Shown here piece by piece: positions 1 through 9,268 of a stretch of 64,000 bases of DNA. The position numbers were made by a program, and so were the translations under genes. The notes under the pieces were generated by a model that saw only the letters and a program-made list of their open reading frames with translations, was not told where the DNA came from and made no database searches. Each line of letters opens with the position of its first letter. Within the stretch, counting starts at the first letter, position 1. Source of the DNA: Novipirellula sp052161655. GTDB lineage: Bacteria > Planctomycetota > Planctomycetia > Pirellulales > Pirellulaceae. The stretch is from the NCBI RefSeq assembly GCF_052161655.1, contig NZ_CP197418.1:8742001-8806000 (forward strand). Reading direction: 5' to 3'.

Positions 1-73
1 CGAAACTGTCGATCGCTGCCGCCCCTCCGGGGCTTTGGTGACGTTTCGTGCCGATAAACCTGGGGCTCACGCC

Positions 74-89
74 CTGCTGATTACCCAAT
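74..89 (+). repeat. Left terminal inverted repeat of the IS
   Basis: CTGCTGATTACCCAAT; matches the complement of 1585-1600 at all 16 positions. Confidence 0.9.
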
Positions 90-178
90 AGTTTTTTAAT
101 CTTCTCCAACATCAGCTCTGTTTTGGCACGCGATTTGCGCCATTTATTTCCTATTTTAACGCGATAGGAGATCAATTG

Positions 179-1582
179 ATGAATGCGATTCCGACCACCA
201 TTGAACAAGAATTTAACACAATCGACTTCGGGCACAAAAGCCGAAACGATCGATCCAAAGCGATTCTCAAGGCACTCTTCGCCAACCCTCAAGAGAGTAT
301 CAACGCAGCCTGCGACAAATGGAAGGATGCCAAAGGAGCCTATCGGTTCCTGCAAAACTCGCAGGTCGATAGCGACGAGATTCTCAGCGCTCACCGGCGA
401 GCGACAATTCAGCGAATCAAGTTTCAGAAGGTTGTCTGCGTGGCCCAAGACACGACCGAATTGGACTTTGGCAATCACGCCCCCGACGATGTGCGTTGCC
501 TCAATCAAGCAGAAAGGAGAGGGCTCTACGACCATAGCTCCGTTGTCTTTACCCCTGAAAAATTATGCCTGGGAGTGCTCGATGTCGACTTCTTTGATCG
601 TAGCGAAGAGAGCTTGGGCAATGCAGCAGAGCGAAAGACAGATCCCATCGAAGACAAGGAAAGTTTTCGATGGCTCCAAGGCTATCGGCGTTGCTGCCAG
701 TTGGCATCCCAGTGCCCCCAGACGCAAATTGTTTCGTTGGCTGACCGCGAAGGTGACATCTATGACATCTTCGTCGAAGCTGAAAAACACGAATGCCCTG
801 CGGACTTCGTCATCCGTAGCAAACAAGTCCGCAGCTTGCCTGAAAAAGACGAACAAGCGGGCGGCAATACCTACAAGAAGATGCGCGAGGAAGTCGAAAA
901 CTCTAACCTCGTCACGACGCGGCAGATCGAACTACCGGCCACCGCGAAGCGCGCCGCCCGAACAGCCACTCTGGAAATCCGGGCGATTCGCACAAAAGTA
1001 AAACCTCCCCATGCAAGATCGGCTCTTCCCGAAGTGACGCTCAGCGTGGTACTTGTGCAAGAGGTCGGCGGTCCGGGCGACGGAACCGATCTGAACTGGC
1101 TGCTGTTGAGTTCACTTCCGATTGACGACTACCAGGATGTTCTGCGAATCGTGGATTACTACGTTGCGCGGTGGCCAGTGGAAATGTTTTTCAGAGTCTA
1201 CAAATCGGGCTGCCGCGTCGAGGACATCATGCTGGAAACGAAAAGCAGATTGATTCGCGCGTTGATGTTTTACAAAGTGGTCGCGTGGCGGATCCTGTTT
1301 GTCACGTTCCTTGGACGAGAATGCCCTGAGTTGCCCAGTGATGTCGTGTTCAGCGAAGCGGAGTGGAAGTCGGTATGGAAAATCGTTGAGGAAACCGAAC
1401 CACCCAAATCAGCCCCAGAACTCTCGCAGTTCATCCCGATGCTTGCTCAGTTAGGTGGCTACAATCGACGCAAACATGATGGGCCACCGGGGATGGAAAC
1501 GATTTGGCGCGGAACTCGCCGAATGATGGACTTCGCGTTGGCATGGCGATCCTTCGGACCGCCCGTCTCAGCTGAACATTAA
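179..1582 (+). CDS. IS4-family (Tn5/IS50-like) DDE transposase
   Basis: Cut-and-paste transposase that would cut and join the ends of the surrounding element. The N-terminus (about residues 10-75, with ESINAACDKW and GAYRFLQN) resembles the Tn5-type DNA-binding domain. Catalytic acids are visible: D91 in AQDTTELDF, D189 in SLADREGD, and E335 inside the IS4 signature Y-x2-R-x3-E-x6-K (YVARWPVEMFFRVYK). A start at ATG 179 is preferred over TTG 176 because AGGAG at 166-170 is then spaced 8 bases away. Length (467 aa) is normal for the family and the frame is open, so the enzyme looks functional. Confidence 0.95.
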   Translation: MNAIPTTIEQEFNTIDFGHKSRNDRSKAILKALFANPQESINAACDKWKDAKGAYRFLQNSQVDSDEILSAHRRATIQRIKFQKVVCVAQDTTELDFGNHAPDDVRCLNQAERRGLYDHSSVVFTPEKLCLGVLDVDFFDRSEESLGNAAERKTDPIEDKESFRWLQGYRRCCQLASQCPQTQIVSLADREGDIYDIFVEAEKHECPADFVIRSKQVRSLPEKDEQAGGNTYKKMREEVENSNLVTTRQIELPATAKRAARTATLEIRAIRTKVKPPHARSALPEVTLSVVLVQEVGGPGDGTDLNWLLLSSLPIDDYQDVLRIVDYYVARWPVEMFFRVYKSGCRVEDIMLETKSRLIRALMFYKVVAWRILFVTFLGRECPELPSDVVFSEAEWKSVWKIVEETEPPKSAPELSQFIPMLAQLGGYNRRKHDGPPGMETIWRGTRRMMDFALAWRSFGPPVSAEH

Positions 1583-1584
1583 AA

Positions 1585-1600
1585 ATTGGGTAATCAGCAG
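1585..1600 (-). repeat. Right terminal inverted repeat of the IS
   Basis: Complement of the left repeat at 74-89, followed directly by the second copy of the 10-bp target duplication. Confidence 0.9.
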
Positions 1601-1689
1601 GGCTCACGCCCCAGGCTACATACTGCCGTGCCATCCGGCACTTCTAAGAACACTTCCGAACGTTCGGTTTCGATGTCGGCTCGTTGATA

Positions 1690-1770
1690 TTATGAGCCGC
1701 TTGTGCCTGAGCGGCCTTTTCCCGCGTATTACCCGGTGCCTTACGGCCCACGGCTCACCACTGCGATTTG
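1690..1770. repeat. Dispersed intergenic repeat, family B copy 1
   Basis: A 34-base block at 1728-1761 is identical, in the same orientation, to 60482-60515. Both are preceded by TGAGCGGCC and followed by a T-rich stretch ending in GATTAAA. The element lies next to the repeat hit by the insertion sequence. Function unknown. Confidence 0.75.
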
Positions 1771-1806
1771 CGTTTTGATTAAATCAACAAGCAGTGTCAC
1801 GATCCG

Positions 1807-3543
1807 CTATTTATTGATCTCAAACGGGATGCTCGTTTGGCCGTACTTCTTGCCTTCGACGTCTTCCATCGTTAGCTGCAAGCGATAGTTTCCTGCAGGC
1901 AATTGTTGCGGCAGATGCATCTGGTAGGCGATGAAATAATCTCGCAGGTAATTGCTGGAGGTCTGTTGATCGGCAGGCAGTAATTGGCTGGCGACTTTTT
2001 GATTGTCGGCATCGAGAATGTCGTAGCTGCCTTGCAGATGCGTTTGAAAACCGCTGTCGATTTTACGGGCAATAAAGTTTTCAACTTCGCAATACAAAAT
2101 GACTTGTTGGCCCGCTTGGAAGCGGTTGTTGGTGAATGGCTTGATTTGGCCATAGGCAAGGATCTCGGTGCAAAACGCCAACGAACGAACTTCGAGCGTA
2201 TCGGTGGCGGCGGCCAAGTACTTGGTGGCTTCACGCAATTGCGGTAGCGCGGAACTAAAGCGTCGGCTTTGTACCGGATGCCCATCGGGGTCGACCATCG
2301 TCCATAACCCGAGCAGTTGATGACGCAGATATTCTTGTTCTTTGTCGGTCATCCCTTCGAACTTTTCGACCGCTCTATCGGGATTGCCCGCCAACACCAT
2401 CAAGTGGCGTGCGGTAATGATCCGTCGCGACCTGTCGGCATCGGATTCGCCTGGGGTGGATGTCGCTACGCGTTTCAGCAATGTCTCGTAAAGCAATTGG
2501 TCTGAGATCTGATCGACGTTCGATACCGAGGCGACACCTGTTGGCAACGATGCCGGTGACTGCATGGCTGCGGTGGCGACCTTCAGCGGATCTTCACTCG
2601 AAGCCGTTGCCGACACCGGCTTGATGGCTCCGTCGTTTTTGCTTGGTTGGGTGTTGGCAACATCAGAAATCGATTCAACGACCGCGTCTTCTAGGTCCAC
2701 TGCTGCGGCGGTGGAGGCTGTCTTGGCGACTGCGTTCTGGCTGCTCGATTCAGGCTTCGCTTCGTCTCCGTAGGTGATGACCACCTTTGATTTTTCTTGC
2801 GGCTTGGTATCGGCTGGGACCTGCGAGTCGCCTTGCGAGCTGGTGTGACTCGCCAGTCGGTTGACGGGGTCCGCAGAGGTCTCGTTCTTTGCCGCAGGCA
2901 ATTCATAATCGTGTTTCAGCGATGCTTGTATCGCTGCGTCGAGCGTCTCCGGTTGTGACGTCGACTCGGCGCTTCGTGAGAGTACCGCAATAAGTTGGCG
3001 AAGCGCTTGCTCTTTGACCTCAGGCGAAGTGTCGGCAAAAGCCTCCATCACTTCTTCGTCCGACAAATTCGCGTTGACGTCTGACGGGGTGCCGGCGGCA
3101 CGTTGGGATTCCGATGGCGAGCGTTTGGCGACGGAATGCGTCGCTTCGTCGTTTGGTTTGGCCGGAGACTTTGTTTTTGAGTAAGCCGATTGCGTCAATT
3201 TGGCGAGACGTTCGGCAGTGGCCGGATCCATTTTTCTCGACCGGCTTTTTGCCACTGATCGTGGAATCGACTCGTCCTCATCCCGCTGCATCGCAGAAGC
3301 AGTATGAGGATTTGCTTCTTTAGAACTCGCGGCAATCGCACGCGATTCCGCAGGATCCGATCCGACACGTGGCTTCGTCGAAGAGAGGCGTTGTCGAGGA
3401 GATTCGATCTCCGGCAAATCCATCGAGTCGTGTTTAGTGACCTGAAATAAATTCCCCGCCGGCATTTGCGAACGACATCCCATCACTCCCATCGCCGTTG
3501 CGACTAGTGAGAATGAAATCCATTTCGATGAGCGAGAGAGCAT
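1807..3543 (-). CDS. Lipoprotein of unknown function with a disordered middle
   Basis: The 578-residue product begins with a lipoprotein signal (lipobox VMGC, Cys23) followed by Arg, so it should be membrane-anchored outside the cytoplasm. Residues about 40-340 are rich in Ser, Ala, Lys, Glu and Asp, with no obvious fold and probably disordered. From about residue 350 the sequence is ordered: a helical stretch (YETLLKRVAT to RHQLLGLWTM), then a beta-rich C-terminal part with YCEVENF, LQGSYDILDADN and PAGNYRLQLTMED, which looks like a small sandwich domain. I recognise no named domain. It is alone on its strand, with no operon partner. Confidence 0.75.
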   Translation of the reverse strand: MLSRSSKWISFSLVATAMGVMGCRSQMPAGNLFQVTKHDSMDLPEIESPRQRLSSTKPRVGSDPAESRAIAASSKEANPHTASAMQRDEDESIPRSVAKSRSRKMDPATAERLAKLTQSAYSKTKSPAKPNDEATHSVAKRSPSESQRAAGTPSDVNANLSDEEVMEAFADTSPEVKEQALRQLIAVLSRSAESTSQPETLDAAIQASLKHDYELPAAKNETSADPVNRLASHTSSQGDSQVPADTKPQEKSKVVITYGDEAKPESSSQNAVAKTASTAAAVDLEDAVVESISDVANTQPSKNDGAIKPVSATASSEDPLKVATAAMQSPASLPTGVASVSNVDQISDQLLYETLLKRVATSTPGESDADRSRRIITARHLMVLAGNPDRAVEKFEGMTDKEQEYLRHQLLGLWTMVDPDGHPVQSRRFSSALPQLREATKYLAAATDTLEVRSLAFCTEILAYGQIKPFTNNRFQAGQQVILYCEVENFIARKIDSGFQTHLQGSYDILDADNQKVASQLLPADQQTSSNYLRDYFIAYQMHLPQQLPAGNYRLQLTMEDVEGKKYGQTSIPFEINK

Positions 3544-3747
3544 CGGGGCCTCGCGAGGGTTCTTGAACTATTACGATGTGTTTCGACGGATCCGTCCGCA
3601 ACGAAACAAGCATTAATTGCAGCGACAGTCATCGACCCTACAAAAAACGCGACCCCAACGACAACCGCAAACCCAACGATTTCTAATCTCGATTGCTAGC
3701 ACGTAGCGGAAAGTTTAAACGGGCTCGTACGATCTGATTGATAGCAT

Positions 3748-5016
3748 CTATCTAGGGAATGGCTGCAGCACGCTGGGGAATTGCCAGACTGCGTTCTGCC
3801 CCAATTCGCCCCCGGTTTGAGCCAAGTACAAAAAGTAGACATAATACCCCATCCCCACGCTTAGGGCTGCAATGTTGCTCCACTGCCATATCCTGAGCCC
3901 CCAATGCGTTGACGTTGACGGTCGGGTCGTTGCACGATGATACGCTCGCCCAACAAGCAAACGGGCGGGGATGATTGTGACAAGAAACACCGCCATCAAA
4001 TCCCAGCGAAAAACGTGGGGTGGCATGACGTTTTTAACCAGTGCGGTGTACAGCATCGTTAAAACCGAACTGGCCATCAAAAATGCGGTCGACGTCGACC
4101 AACACAGAGGCGTGCGGACGGATAACTTGTAGACCGTCCCCATTTCGAACATTGCCCCGATCCGTCGCTCGGCGGCAACATGGGCCATCAGAAACGGCAA
4201 CCACATCAAAACCACGGTCAACATCAAACATCCCGCCGCAAACCCAAACCATTGCCAACGGATCGTCACATCGTCGAGCAACGTGAACAATACCGCAGCG
4301 ATGCCAAGCCACAGGTAGGCTGCGGCGTACGCGAGCACGCCCAGTCGCAATAGCCGGACGAACGAAAGTGCCGACACAAACTCATTGATCTGGTGGTTGG
4401 CTTGTTGCCAAAACCGAACACGAGAGTGACGGTCGAGCTGTTGCCGAATATTGTGAATGGGACGCAGGAATTGCCACCACCGGCCGCCACCGGCAATCGC
4501 CAAAGCCAAGTGTGCCGCGATCACGACACCTGCGATCCCGAGCGTTATCGCGATCAGCCAATCGTTTGCACTTCCGGGGGCCAAAACGTGAATGTCACGC
4601 TGCAGCGCCGCAAGCAACTCGATCGGCAGCAACCATAACGCGACGGCCAGTGCGATGATCCCCAGTCGAAGCGCCAGCGGCAGCATCAAAAACGCAGACC
4701 GAAATTTCCCCGTCCGTGCAACTTGGCCCTGGATCTCCATCAGATAGCCAAGTACGTACACATTGATGATTGGAATCGTGGCCCCGATGGCGAGCAACAC
4801 GACGGCGCAGACGATCGCCACACATGCTCGGATCAACCATGCGATCGCGGCGAAGGGATGGCTGCGAATCGAAGGCACCGGGGGAAATCGCTCAAGTTCG
4901 CAGACGGTGACAACGGGCGATCGAGCCTCTGGTTCGCCCGGCAATACGTCCGGTGGCTCATCCAACGGGAAATCCGTTGAGCTCGGGGCACAGTCATTCA
5001 GGAGGGGCCGCGACAT
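3748..5016 (-). CDS. Polytopic membrane protein, unknown function
   Basis: An open frame runs from 5064, but the Met at 5016 (MSRPLLNDCA) is a more natural start because the 16 residues before it look like leader-region translation. The N-terminal 60 residues are polar and proline-rich. They are followed by several hydrophobic segments (CVAIVCAVVLLAIGATI; LALRLGIIALAVALWLLP; ITLGIAGVVIAAHLALAIAG; LAYAAAYLWLGIAAVLFTLL; GFAAGCLMLTVVLMWLPFLM; and others), about eight in all. The basic loop containing GGGRWWQFLRPIHNIRQQL is conserved-looking. It resembles the DUF4013-type membrane proteins common in planctomycetes, but I cannot confirm this by eye. Confidence 0.75.
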   Translation of the reverse strand: MSRPLLNDCAPSSTDFPLDEPPDVLPGEPEARSPVVTVCELERFPPVPSIRSHPFAAIAWLIRACVAIVCAVVLLAIGATIPIINVYVLGYLMEIQGQVARTGKFRSAFLMLPLALRLGIIALAVALWLLPIELLAALQRDIHVLAPGSANDWLIAITLGIAGVVIAAHLALAIAGGGRWWQFLRPIHNIRQQLDRHSRVRFWQQANHQINEFVSALSFVRLLRLGVLAYAAAYLWLGIAAVLFTLLDDVTIRWQWFGFAAGCLMLTVVLMWLPFLMAHVAAERRIGAMFEMGTVYKLSVRTPLCWSTSTAFLMASSVLTMLYTALVKNVMPPHVFRWDLMAVFLVTIIPARLLVGRAYHRATTRPSTSTHWGLRIWQWSNIAALSVGMGYYVYFLYLAQTGGELGQNAVWQFPSVLQPFPR

Positions 5017-5453
5017 GAAAAGCCGGTTCGGTATTAGAGTGAGGGGCAACGGAGAGAGTGTCAAACAACTTTAAACCATCCCGTGCGTGCCAAGTTCCGC
5101 AGGGGTAGGTTGGAAGCAAAATGGTTGGCGGCGGAATGCTGCGGGGATGGCTGACGCTTCGCCCCTCGGAAGGTTTCAGAGCAAAAAGGTTGTGATCTCC
5201 GAATATTGCGAGATATTCATGATGGTCTACACAAGAACATTCGTTCGATGGCGAATCCTCTTGGGTAACGCGATCCAATTTCATCGAAACAATTCCATCT
5301 TGATGCTGTTTAATCATCGTTGCCCCAATTAAGAATGAAGCATGGCTGTAGAGCATCTTTTTGAAGATTTTCATGCTGCTGGATCTTTAGCAAGATCCAC
5401 TACCCCCAAAACGAATATGGACGAAGCACTAGGTTGCTCTGCGAATTAACGTA
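5017..5453. other. Intergenic region with a hairpin repeat
   Basis: Divergent region between the membrane protein gene and the DUF1549 gene. Short open frames here have no convincing start or composition. The only structured item seen is the hairpin at 5381-5400. Promoters for both flanking genes presumably lie here but I cannot point to them. Confidence 0.5.
5381..5400 (+). repeat. Short hairpin repeat (GGATCTTTAGCAAGATCC)
   Basis: GGATCTT-TAGC-AAGATCC forms a perfect 7-bp hairpin. With the following AC, the same 20 bases occur in reverse orientation at 61975-61994. Confidence 0.7.
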
Positions 5454-7073
5454 ATGCGAACTCAACACCCCATTTGGCCAACGACGATCGTGATGATGTC
5501 GATCGTCGGCATGGTTGGCTGGAAAGCCGTCTCGCCTGGGGTGATGACGCTGCCGAAGCACGCTTCGGTGAGCGACGACACGGCGGCAGTGGATCGTATC
5601 GACGCGGTGCTTGACAAACAGTGGGCTGATTCGTCGATCAGCCCTGCCGCAGACGCAGAAGACCTGCAAGTGCTAAGGCGTCTGACGCTCGCGTTGGTAG
5701 GAAGCTCGCCATCGCTCGAAGAGATCCGCGAATTCGAGTCCGACACATCGCCCGATCGGCTGGCGCGATGGACGACGCGATTGATTGCCGATTCGCGTTT
5801 CAGCGAATACTTTGCCGCACGGTTGGGCGATGCCTTTATCGATCCGGTATCCGAGGAACTGAAGCCACATCAACGCGAACGCTTTAGGCGTTGGTTAGGT
5901 GAATCGATCCAACAGGGGACGGGCTATGACGAAATCGCCAGCGCGATGATCGCCGGTCGCGGCGTGTTTGCGGACCATCCGGCAACCACGTTTGTTGCCT
6001 CCGAATTGGCACTCGGTGATCAAGCTGCCGAGCGATTAGCGGCCCGCACATCGCGTGCGTTCTTAGGGCAACGCATTGATTGTGCGCAATGCCACGATCA
6101 TCCCTTTGCGTCGTGGGAACAATCACAATTTGAAGGCCTCGCCGCCTATTTCGGCGACGTCCAATTCCAACGCAATCGCGTTCAAGACACGCGACCACGA
6201 CCGTTCGTCATTCAGGACGATCGAGCAGAACAGTCTCGAACGATCGCTGCGGAAATGCCCTTCGATGCCCTCATGGCCTCGGATCAAAAGCATCAGCGTG
6301 AGTCACTAGCGAGCTGGGTCATCCACCCTGAGAATCGTCGCTTTCGCCGAGCGATCGCCAACCGAGTTTGGGGATTGATGCTAGGAAGGCCGTTTATTTC
6401 GCCGGTCGATGATCTACCAGATCCAGGAACCTCAGATGATCCCGATGATTTGGATGTTTTGGACATCCTGGCCGATGATTTGATCGATCACGGTGACGAC
6501 CTGAGACGTCTGATCCACGTGATTGTCAAAACGCGTCCCTTCCGCCTCGCGTCGACTCATCCCGGACTTGGCGAAGACAAGACCGCCGACTTGCTAGAAG
6601 CGTCGTGGGCCGTTTTCCCGCTGACCGAACTTGGACCGCACCAGATGATTCGTTCGATGCAGCAGGCGTCGTCGGTCAGTACTCTGTCCCCCGAGCAGCT
6701 GCCCCCTGTGGCGTCGATTCGCCGCTGGCAACGTCAATCACGTTTTGTCAACGAGTATGGCATTGCGGGCGACGCCGAAGACGCCCAGGCGAGTACGATT
6801 CCGCACACAGTCCAGCGACTCAGTGGCAATGAAACTCGCCAACAAAGCGAGGCGACGCTGTTCTCGGCAGTGGGCCGGATCTCGGCAATCAGTAGTACCC
6901 CCGAAGCGTGTTTGGATTACTGCTATTTGGCCTGTTTAACGCGGCATCCGTCCGCCGAAGAGAAGGCTCATTTCTTGCCTGAACTCGAGGGCAATCGGAA
7001 AGTGCGATCCCGTGCGTGCGAAGACATTTATTGGACATTGTTTAACTCGGCCGAGTTTTGTTGGAATCATTAA
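5454..7073 (+). CDS. DUF1549/DUF1553 protein, short form without cytochrome domain
   Basis: Planctomycete-type exported protein of 539 residues. An N-terminal hydrophobic segment (IVMMSIVGMVGW) serves as signal or anchor. DUF1549 follows (about residues 45-260, ending with CAQCHDHPF, a CxxCH motif that could bind haem or metal), then DUF1553 (about 285-535, FRRAIANRVWGLMLGRPF and FNSAEFCWNH). The usual N-terminal PSCyt1 cytochrome and LamG domains, present in the 16150-19908 gene, are missing. The DUF1501 gene begins 3 bases after its stop, the standard pairing for this family. Biochemical role is unknown for the family; a role in extracytoplasmic polysaccharide handling or redox chemistry is only inferred. 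Confidence 0.88.
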   Translation: MRTQHPIWPTTIVMMSIVGMVGWKAVSPGVMTLPKHASVSDDTAAVDRIDAVLDKQWADSSISPAADAEDLQVLRRLTLALVGSSPSLEEIREFESDTSPDRLARWTTRLIADSRFSEYFAARLGDAFIDPVSEELKPHQRERFRRWLGESIQQGTGYDEIASAMIAGRGVFADHPATTFVASELALGDQAAERLAARTSRAFLGQRIDCAQCHDHPFASWEQSQFEGLAAYFGDVQFQRNRVQDTRPRPFVIQDDRAEQSRTIAAEMPFDALMASDQKHQRESLASWVIHPENRRFRRAIANRVWGLMLGRPFISPVDDLPDPGTSDDPDDLDVLDILADDLIDHGDDLRRLIHVIVKTRPFRLASTHPGLGEDKTADLLEASWAVFPLTELGPHQMIRSMQQASSVSTLSPEQLPPVASIRRWQRQSRFVNEYGIAGDAEDAQASTIPHTVQRLSGNETRQQSEATLFSAVGRISAISSTPEACLDYCYLACLTRHPSAEEKAHFLPELEGNRKVRSRACEDIYWTLFNSAEFCWNH

Positions 7074-7076
7074 GCC

Positions 7077-8336
7077 ATGGCATCACCCATTCCTCTAAGT
7101 CGACGCGATCTGCTTCACTGGGCCACCGGATTAGGAGTCTCGTTTGCATTGCCAGGAATGGATTTGCGGGCGGCCGAACGACGTGGAGGCGAGCGACCGC
7201 GATCGCTGATCACGCTGTGGTTGTCCGGCGGACCGAGTCAATTGGAGACATGGGATCCGCACCCGACGACTCGGATCGGCGGCCCCACGCAGGCGATATC
7301 GACGTCGCTACCCGAGGTGCAAATTGCCAGTTCGTTTCCACGGTTGGCGGACCAGATGCATCACTTGTCGGTGATCCGTTCGCTGGTTTCAAAGGAAGGG
7401 GACCATGACCGGGCTTCGTATTTGGTCAAAACAGGCTTCCGTCCTGATCCGACTCTTCGTCATCCGTCAGTGGGCGCGATCGTCGCACACGCGTTGCCCT
7501 ATGAACCGCTGGAAATTCCGCCGGTCATTTCGCTGGGCTACGACGATCACCTTTCGCGAGGCGGGTTTTTAGGAGGCCGCTTCGACGCCTTGCGAGTGCG
7601 TGAGCCAGGATCTTCTAACGAGGACTTGCGAGCTTGGTTAGCGGCGCCGCGTCAACAACAGCGATTGTCGCACTTGGATGTGGTTGCCGACGCCTTTTCA
7701 CGCGGACGCAAATCGGTAGTGGATCGCACCATGCACTCTGCAAACGTCGATGCCGCGTTGACGATGATGACTTCGGATCAATTGAAAGCGTTCGAGCTGA
7801 ACGAGGAATCCGCATCGACCTTAGCGAACTATGGCGATTCGAACTTTGGCCGAGGATGTTTAGTCGCGCGTCGATTGGTCCAACAAGGTGTGCGAGCGAT
7901 CGAGGTGACGTTGCAAAACTTTGACACTCACAATGATAACTTTGGCCAGCACGACGAACTTGCTGCCGTACTCGACCCCGCCTTCGCGGCACTGATGAAT
8001 GATTTACACGAGCGAGACTTGCTGAGCTCGACCGTAGTGTTATGTCTGGGTGAGTTCGGCCGTACGCCCAAGATCAATGGGGCAGACGGACGCGATCATT
8101 GGCCGCATGGATTCTCATGCTTGCTCGGTGGCGGCGGTTTGCGAAGCGGCGTGCGGATCGGAGCGACGGACCCGACCGGAGAACGCGAGACGCCGGAAGA
8201 TCCGATCACCGTCGCGGAACTATACGCCACCGTACTGAAAGGACTCGGCGTCGATCCGACGCACGAAATCAACACCTCGATCGGCCGTCCGATCCGTTAC
8301 AGCGACGGCACCCCAATCGCGAGATTGCTGGGGTGA
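7077..8336 (+). CDS. DUF1501 protein, Tat-exported
   Basis: The 419-residue product begins with a twin-arginine signal (SRRDLLHWATGLG). The body has DUF1501 hallmarks: LITLWLSGGPSQLETWDPH near the start, FDTHNDNFGQHDEL, LCLGEFGRTPKINGADGRDHWP and a C-terminal GRPIRYSDG. DUF1501 proteins share an alkaline-phosphatase/sulfatase-like core; the D/H-rich motifs here would be the metal ligands, which is inference. It lies 3 bases behind the DUF1549/DUF1553 gene and is surely co-transcribed and probably translationally coupled with it. Confidence 0.92.
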   Translation: MASPIPLSRRDLLHWATGLGVSFALPGMDLRAAERRGGERPRSLITLWLSGGPSQLETWDPHPTTRIGGPTQAISTSLPEVQIASSFPRLADQMHHLSVIRSLVSKEGDHDRASYLVKTGFRPDPTLRHPSVGAIVAHALPYEPLEIPPVISLGYDDHLSRGGFLGGRFDALRVREPGSSNEDLRAWLAAPRQQQRLSHLDVVADAFSRGRKSVVDRTMHSANVDAALTMMTSDQLKAFELNEESASTLANYGDSNFGRGCLVARRLVQQGVRAIEVTLQNFDTHNDNFGQHDELAAVLDPAFAALMNDLHERDLLSSTVVLCLGEFGRTPKINGADGRDHWPHGFSCLLGGGGLRSGVRIGATDPTGERETPEDPITVAELYATVLKGLGVDPTHEINTSIGRPIRYSDGTPIARLLG

Positions 8337-8406
8337 GTGGGCGGTGGGTGCAGGTGCCGCACCGACGGACGTAATCAACGGTTTGTCGCGGAGCGACAGT
8401 TTTTCT

Positions 8407-8740
8407 TACCCTCCCAGCTTGCGTCGGGAGGGTCGGAAATCGAGCCTTCAGCGAGATTTCCGGGGAGGGTTGGTGACTCTGAACTGGTACGTCCCACTGC
8501 TAACACCGCGAGCCCCACCCAGAGCTGGCTACCGCCATCTCTGACCTCCCCAAAGGGGAGGTGAGTCTGGTTTACCCGCCCAGCTTGCGTCGGGAGGGTC
8601 GGAAATCGAGCCTATAGCGAGATTTCCGCACAAGGGCTGGTGACGTTGAACTGGTACGTGGCTTTCTCTAACACTGCGAGGCCCCACCCAGAACTTGCTC
8701 CGCTCGTTCTGACCTCCCCAAAGCAAGCTTTGGGGAGGTG
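8407..8740. repeat. Two tandem copies of a ~160-nt hairpin-ended repeat (family D)
   Basis: Unit 1 (8407-8562) and unit 2 (8573-8740) share the same plan. Each opens with an ACCCTCCC/GGGAGGGT-type hairpin, then GGAAATCGAGCC, then CTGGTACGT, then a CCCCACCCAGA segment, and closes with an ACCTCCCC/GGGGAGGT hairpin. Related units lie at 40574-40660 (partial), 47799-47934 and 47945-48105 (the last two in reverse orientation). The region fills the gap between genes and has no credible coding potential. Confidence 0.85.
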
Positions 8741-8753
8741 AAATGCAACCGCC

Positions 8754-9143
8754 TCACACTCTCTCTTCGGCGTCGTAGGCTTCGATCTCAAACGGATTCT
8801 CGCGATAGCCATCGCGACCACGTAAGAAAAGGTACAGCGAGAATAGCAGGTACACCGGAACAAACAGCGGCCCCCAGCGTTCGAATTGACGCACATGGAC
8901 TCGTTCGTGCAGCCGCGTGAAATCGAGTGCCGATTCGTCTTGCCCAAACACGACGTGTCCCAGCGTCAAGGCTTGTGCAGGCACAAGCATGCGACGGAGG
9001 AGCCAGGCGATCCGTGGTCCGTGGATTTCGATCACCCCGTCGACTCGCTGGAATCGTCCACCCAGGATTAACCCGATTGCGATGCCAGCAATTGTGTAGG
9101 GTGACGCCCACAGATAGGCGAGGCCTTTGATGACAATACGCAC
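8754..9143 (-). CDS. Small membrane protein with HExxH motif
   Basis: 129 residues from a GTG start. Two hydrophobic segments (YTIAGIAIGLILGG; WGPLFVPVYLLFSLYLFL) flank LHERVHVRQFER, which contains a HExxH zinc-binding motif (HERVH). The C-terminus carries NPFEIEAYD, whose Glu could be the third ligand as in gluzincin-type peptidases. The pattern HExVHVRQ...NPFExEAY recurs in small bacterial proteins that have not been characterised. It could be a membrane metalloprotease-like protein or a zinc-binding scaffold. No operon partner. Confidence 0.75.
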   Translation of the reverse strand: MRIVIKGLAYLWASPYTIAGIAIGLILGGRFQRVDGVIEIHGPRIAWLLRRMLVPAQALTLGHVVFGQDESALDFTRLHERVHVRQFERWGPLFVPVYLLFSLYLFLRGRDGYRENPFEIEAYDAEERV

Positions 9144-9268
9144 AAGCGACCTTGAGAAACCGAAAACAGCCTGGAAAGGGGAACGCGGATTGTACCGCGA
9201 CCGCCACCCAGGCTGTTGTTTGTTTTGATTGTCGTTGATCGCTCGAAACGAGCTGTTTATTGCTGTCG

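Larger units (their letters stand above)
74..1600 (+). mobile_element. Complete IS4-family insertion sequence, 1527 bp
   Basis: The element is bounded by perfect 16-bp terminal inverted repeats CTGCTGATTACCCAAT (74-89, and as its complement 1585-1600). A perfect 10-bp direct repeat, GGCTCACGCC, lies outside each end (64-73 and 1601-1610). Because this target begins with GGC and ends with GCC the exact boundary is slightly ambiguous: the repeats could be read as up to 19 bp with a shorter duplication. A 10-bp duplication fits the range known for the IS4 family. One intact transposase gene fills the element and ends only 2 bases before the right repeat. Intact ends, intact gene and an undecayed duplication point to a recent insertion. 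Confidence 0.92.
59..1615. repeat. Palindromic repeat interrupted by the insertion sequence
   Basis: If the insertion sequence and one copy of its target duplication are removed, bases 59-73 join 1611-1615 to give CCTGGGGCTCACGCCCCAGG, a perfect 8-bp stem with a TCAC loop. The insertion therefore landed in a REP-like hairpin. No second intact copy of this palindrome was seen in the window. Confidence 0.8.

Noticed and set aside
183..1001. Open frame of 272 codons inside the transposase gene, other frame
   Set aside because: Shadow frame rich in Arg/Ser/Lys with no motif; the overlapping frame has full DDE transposase motifs.
4994..5374. 126-codon minus-strand frame overlapping the membrane protein start
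   Set aside because: No ribosome site, no family features, and it overlaps the better supported gene.
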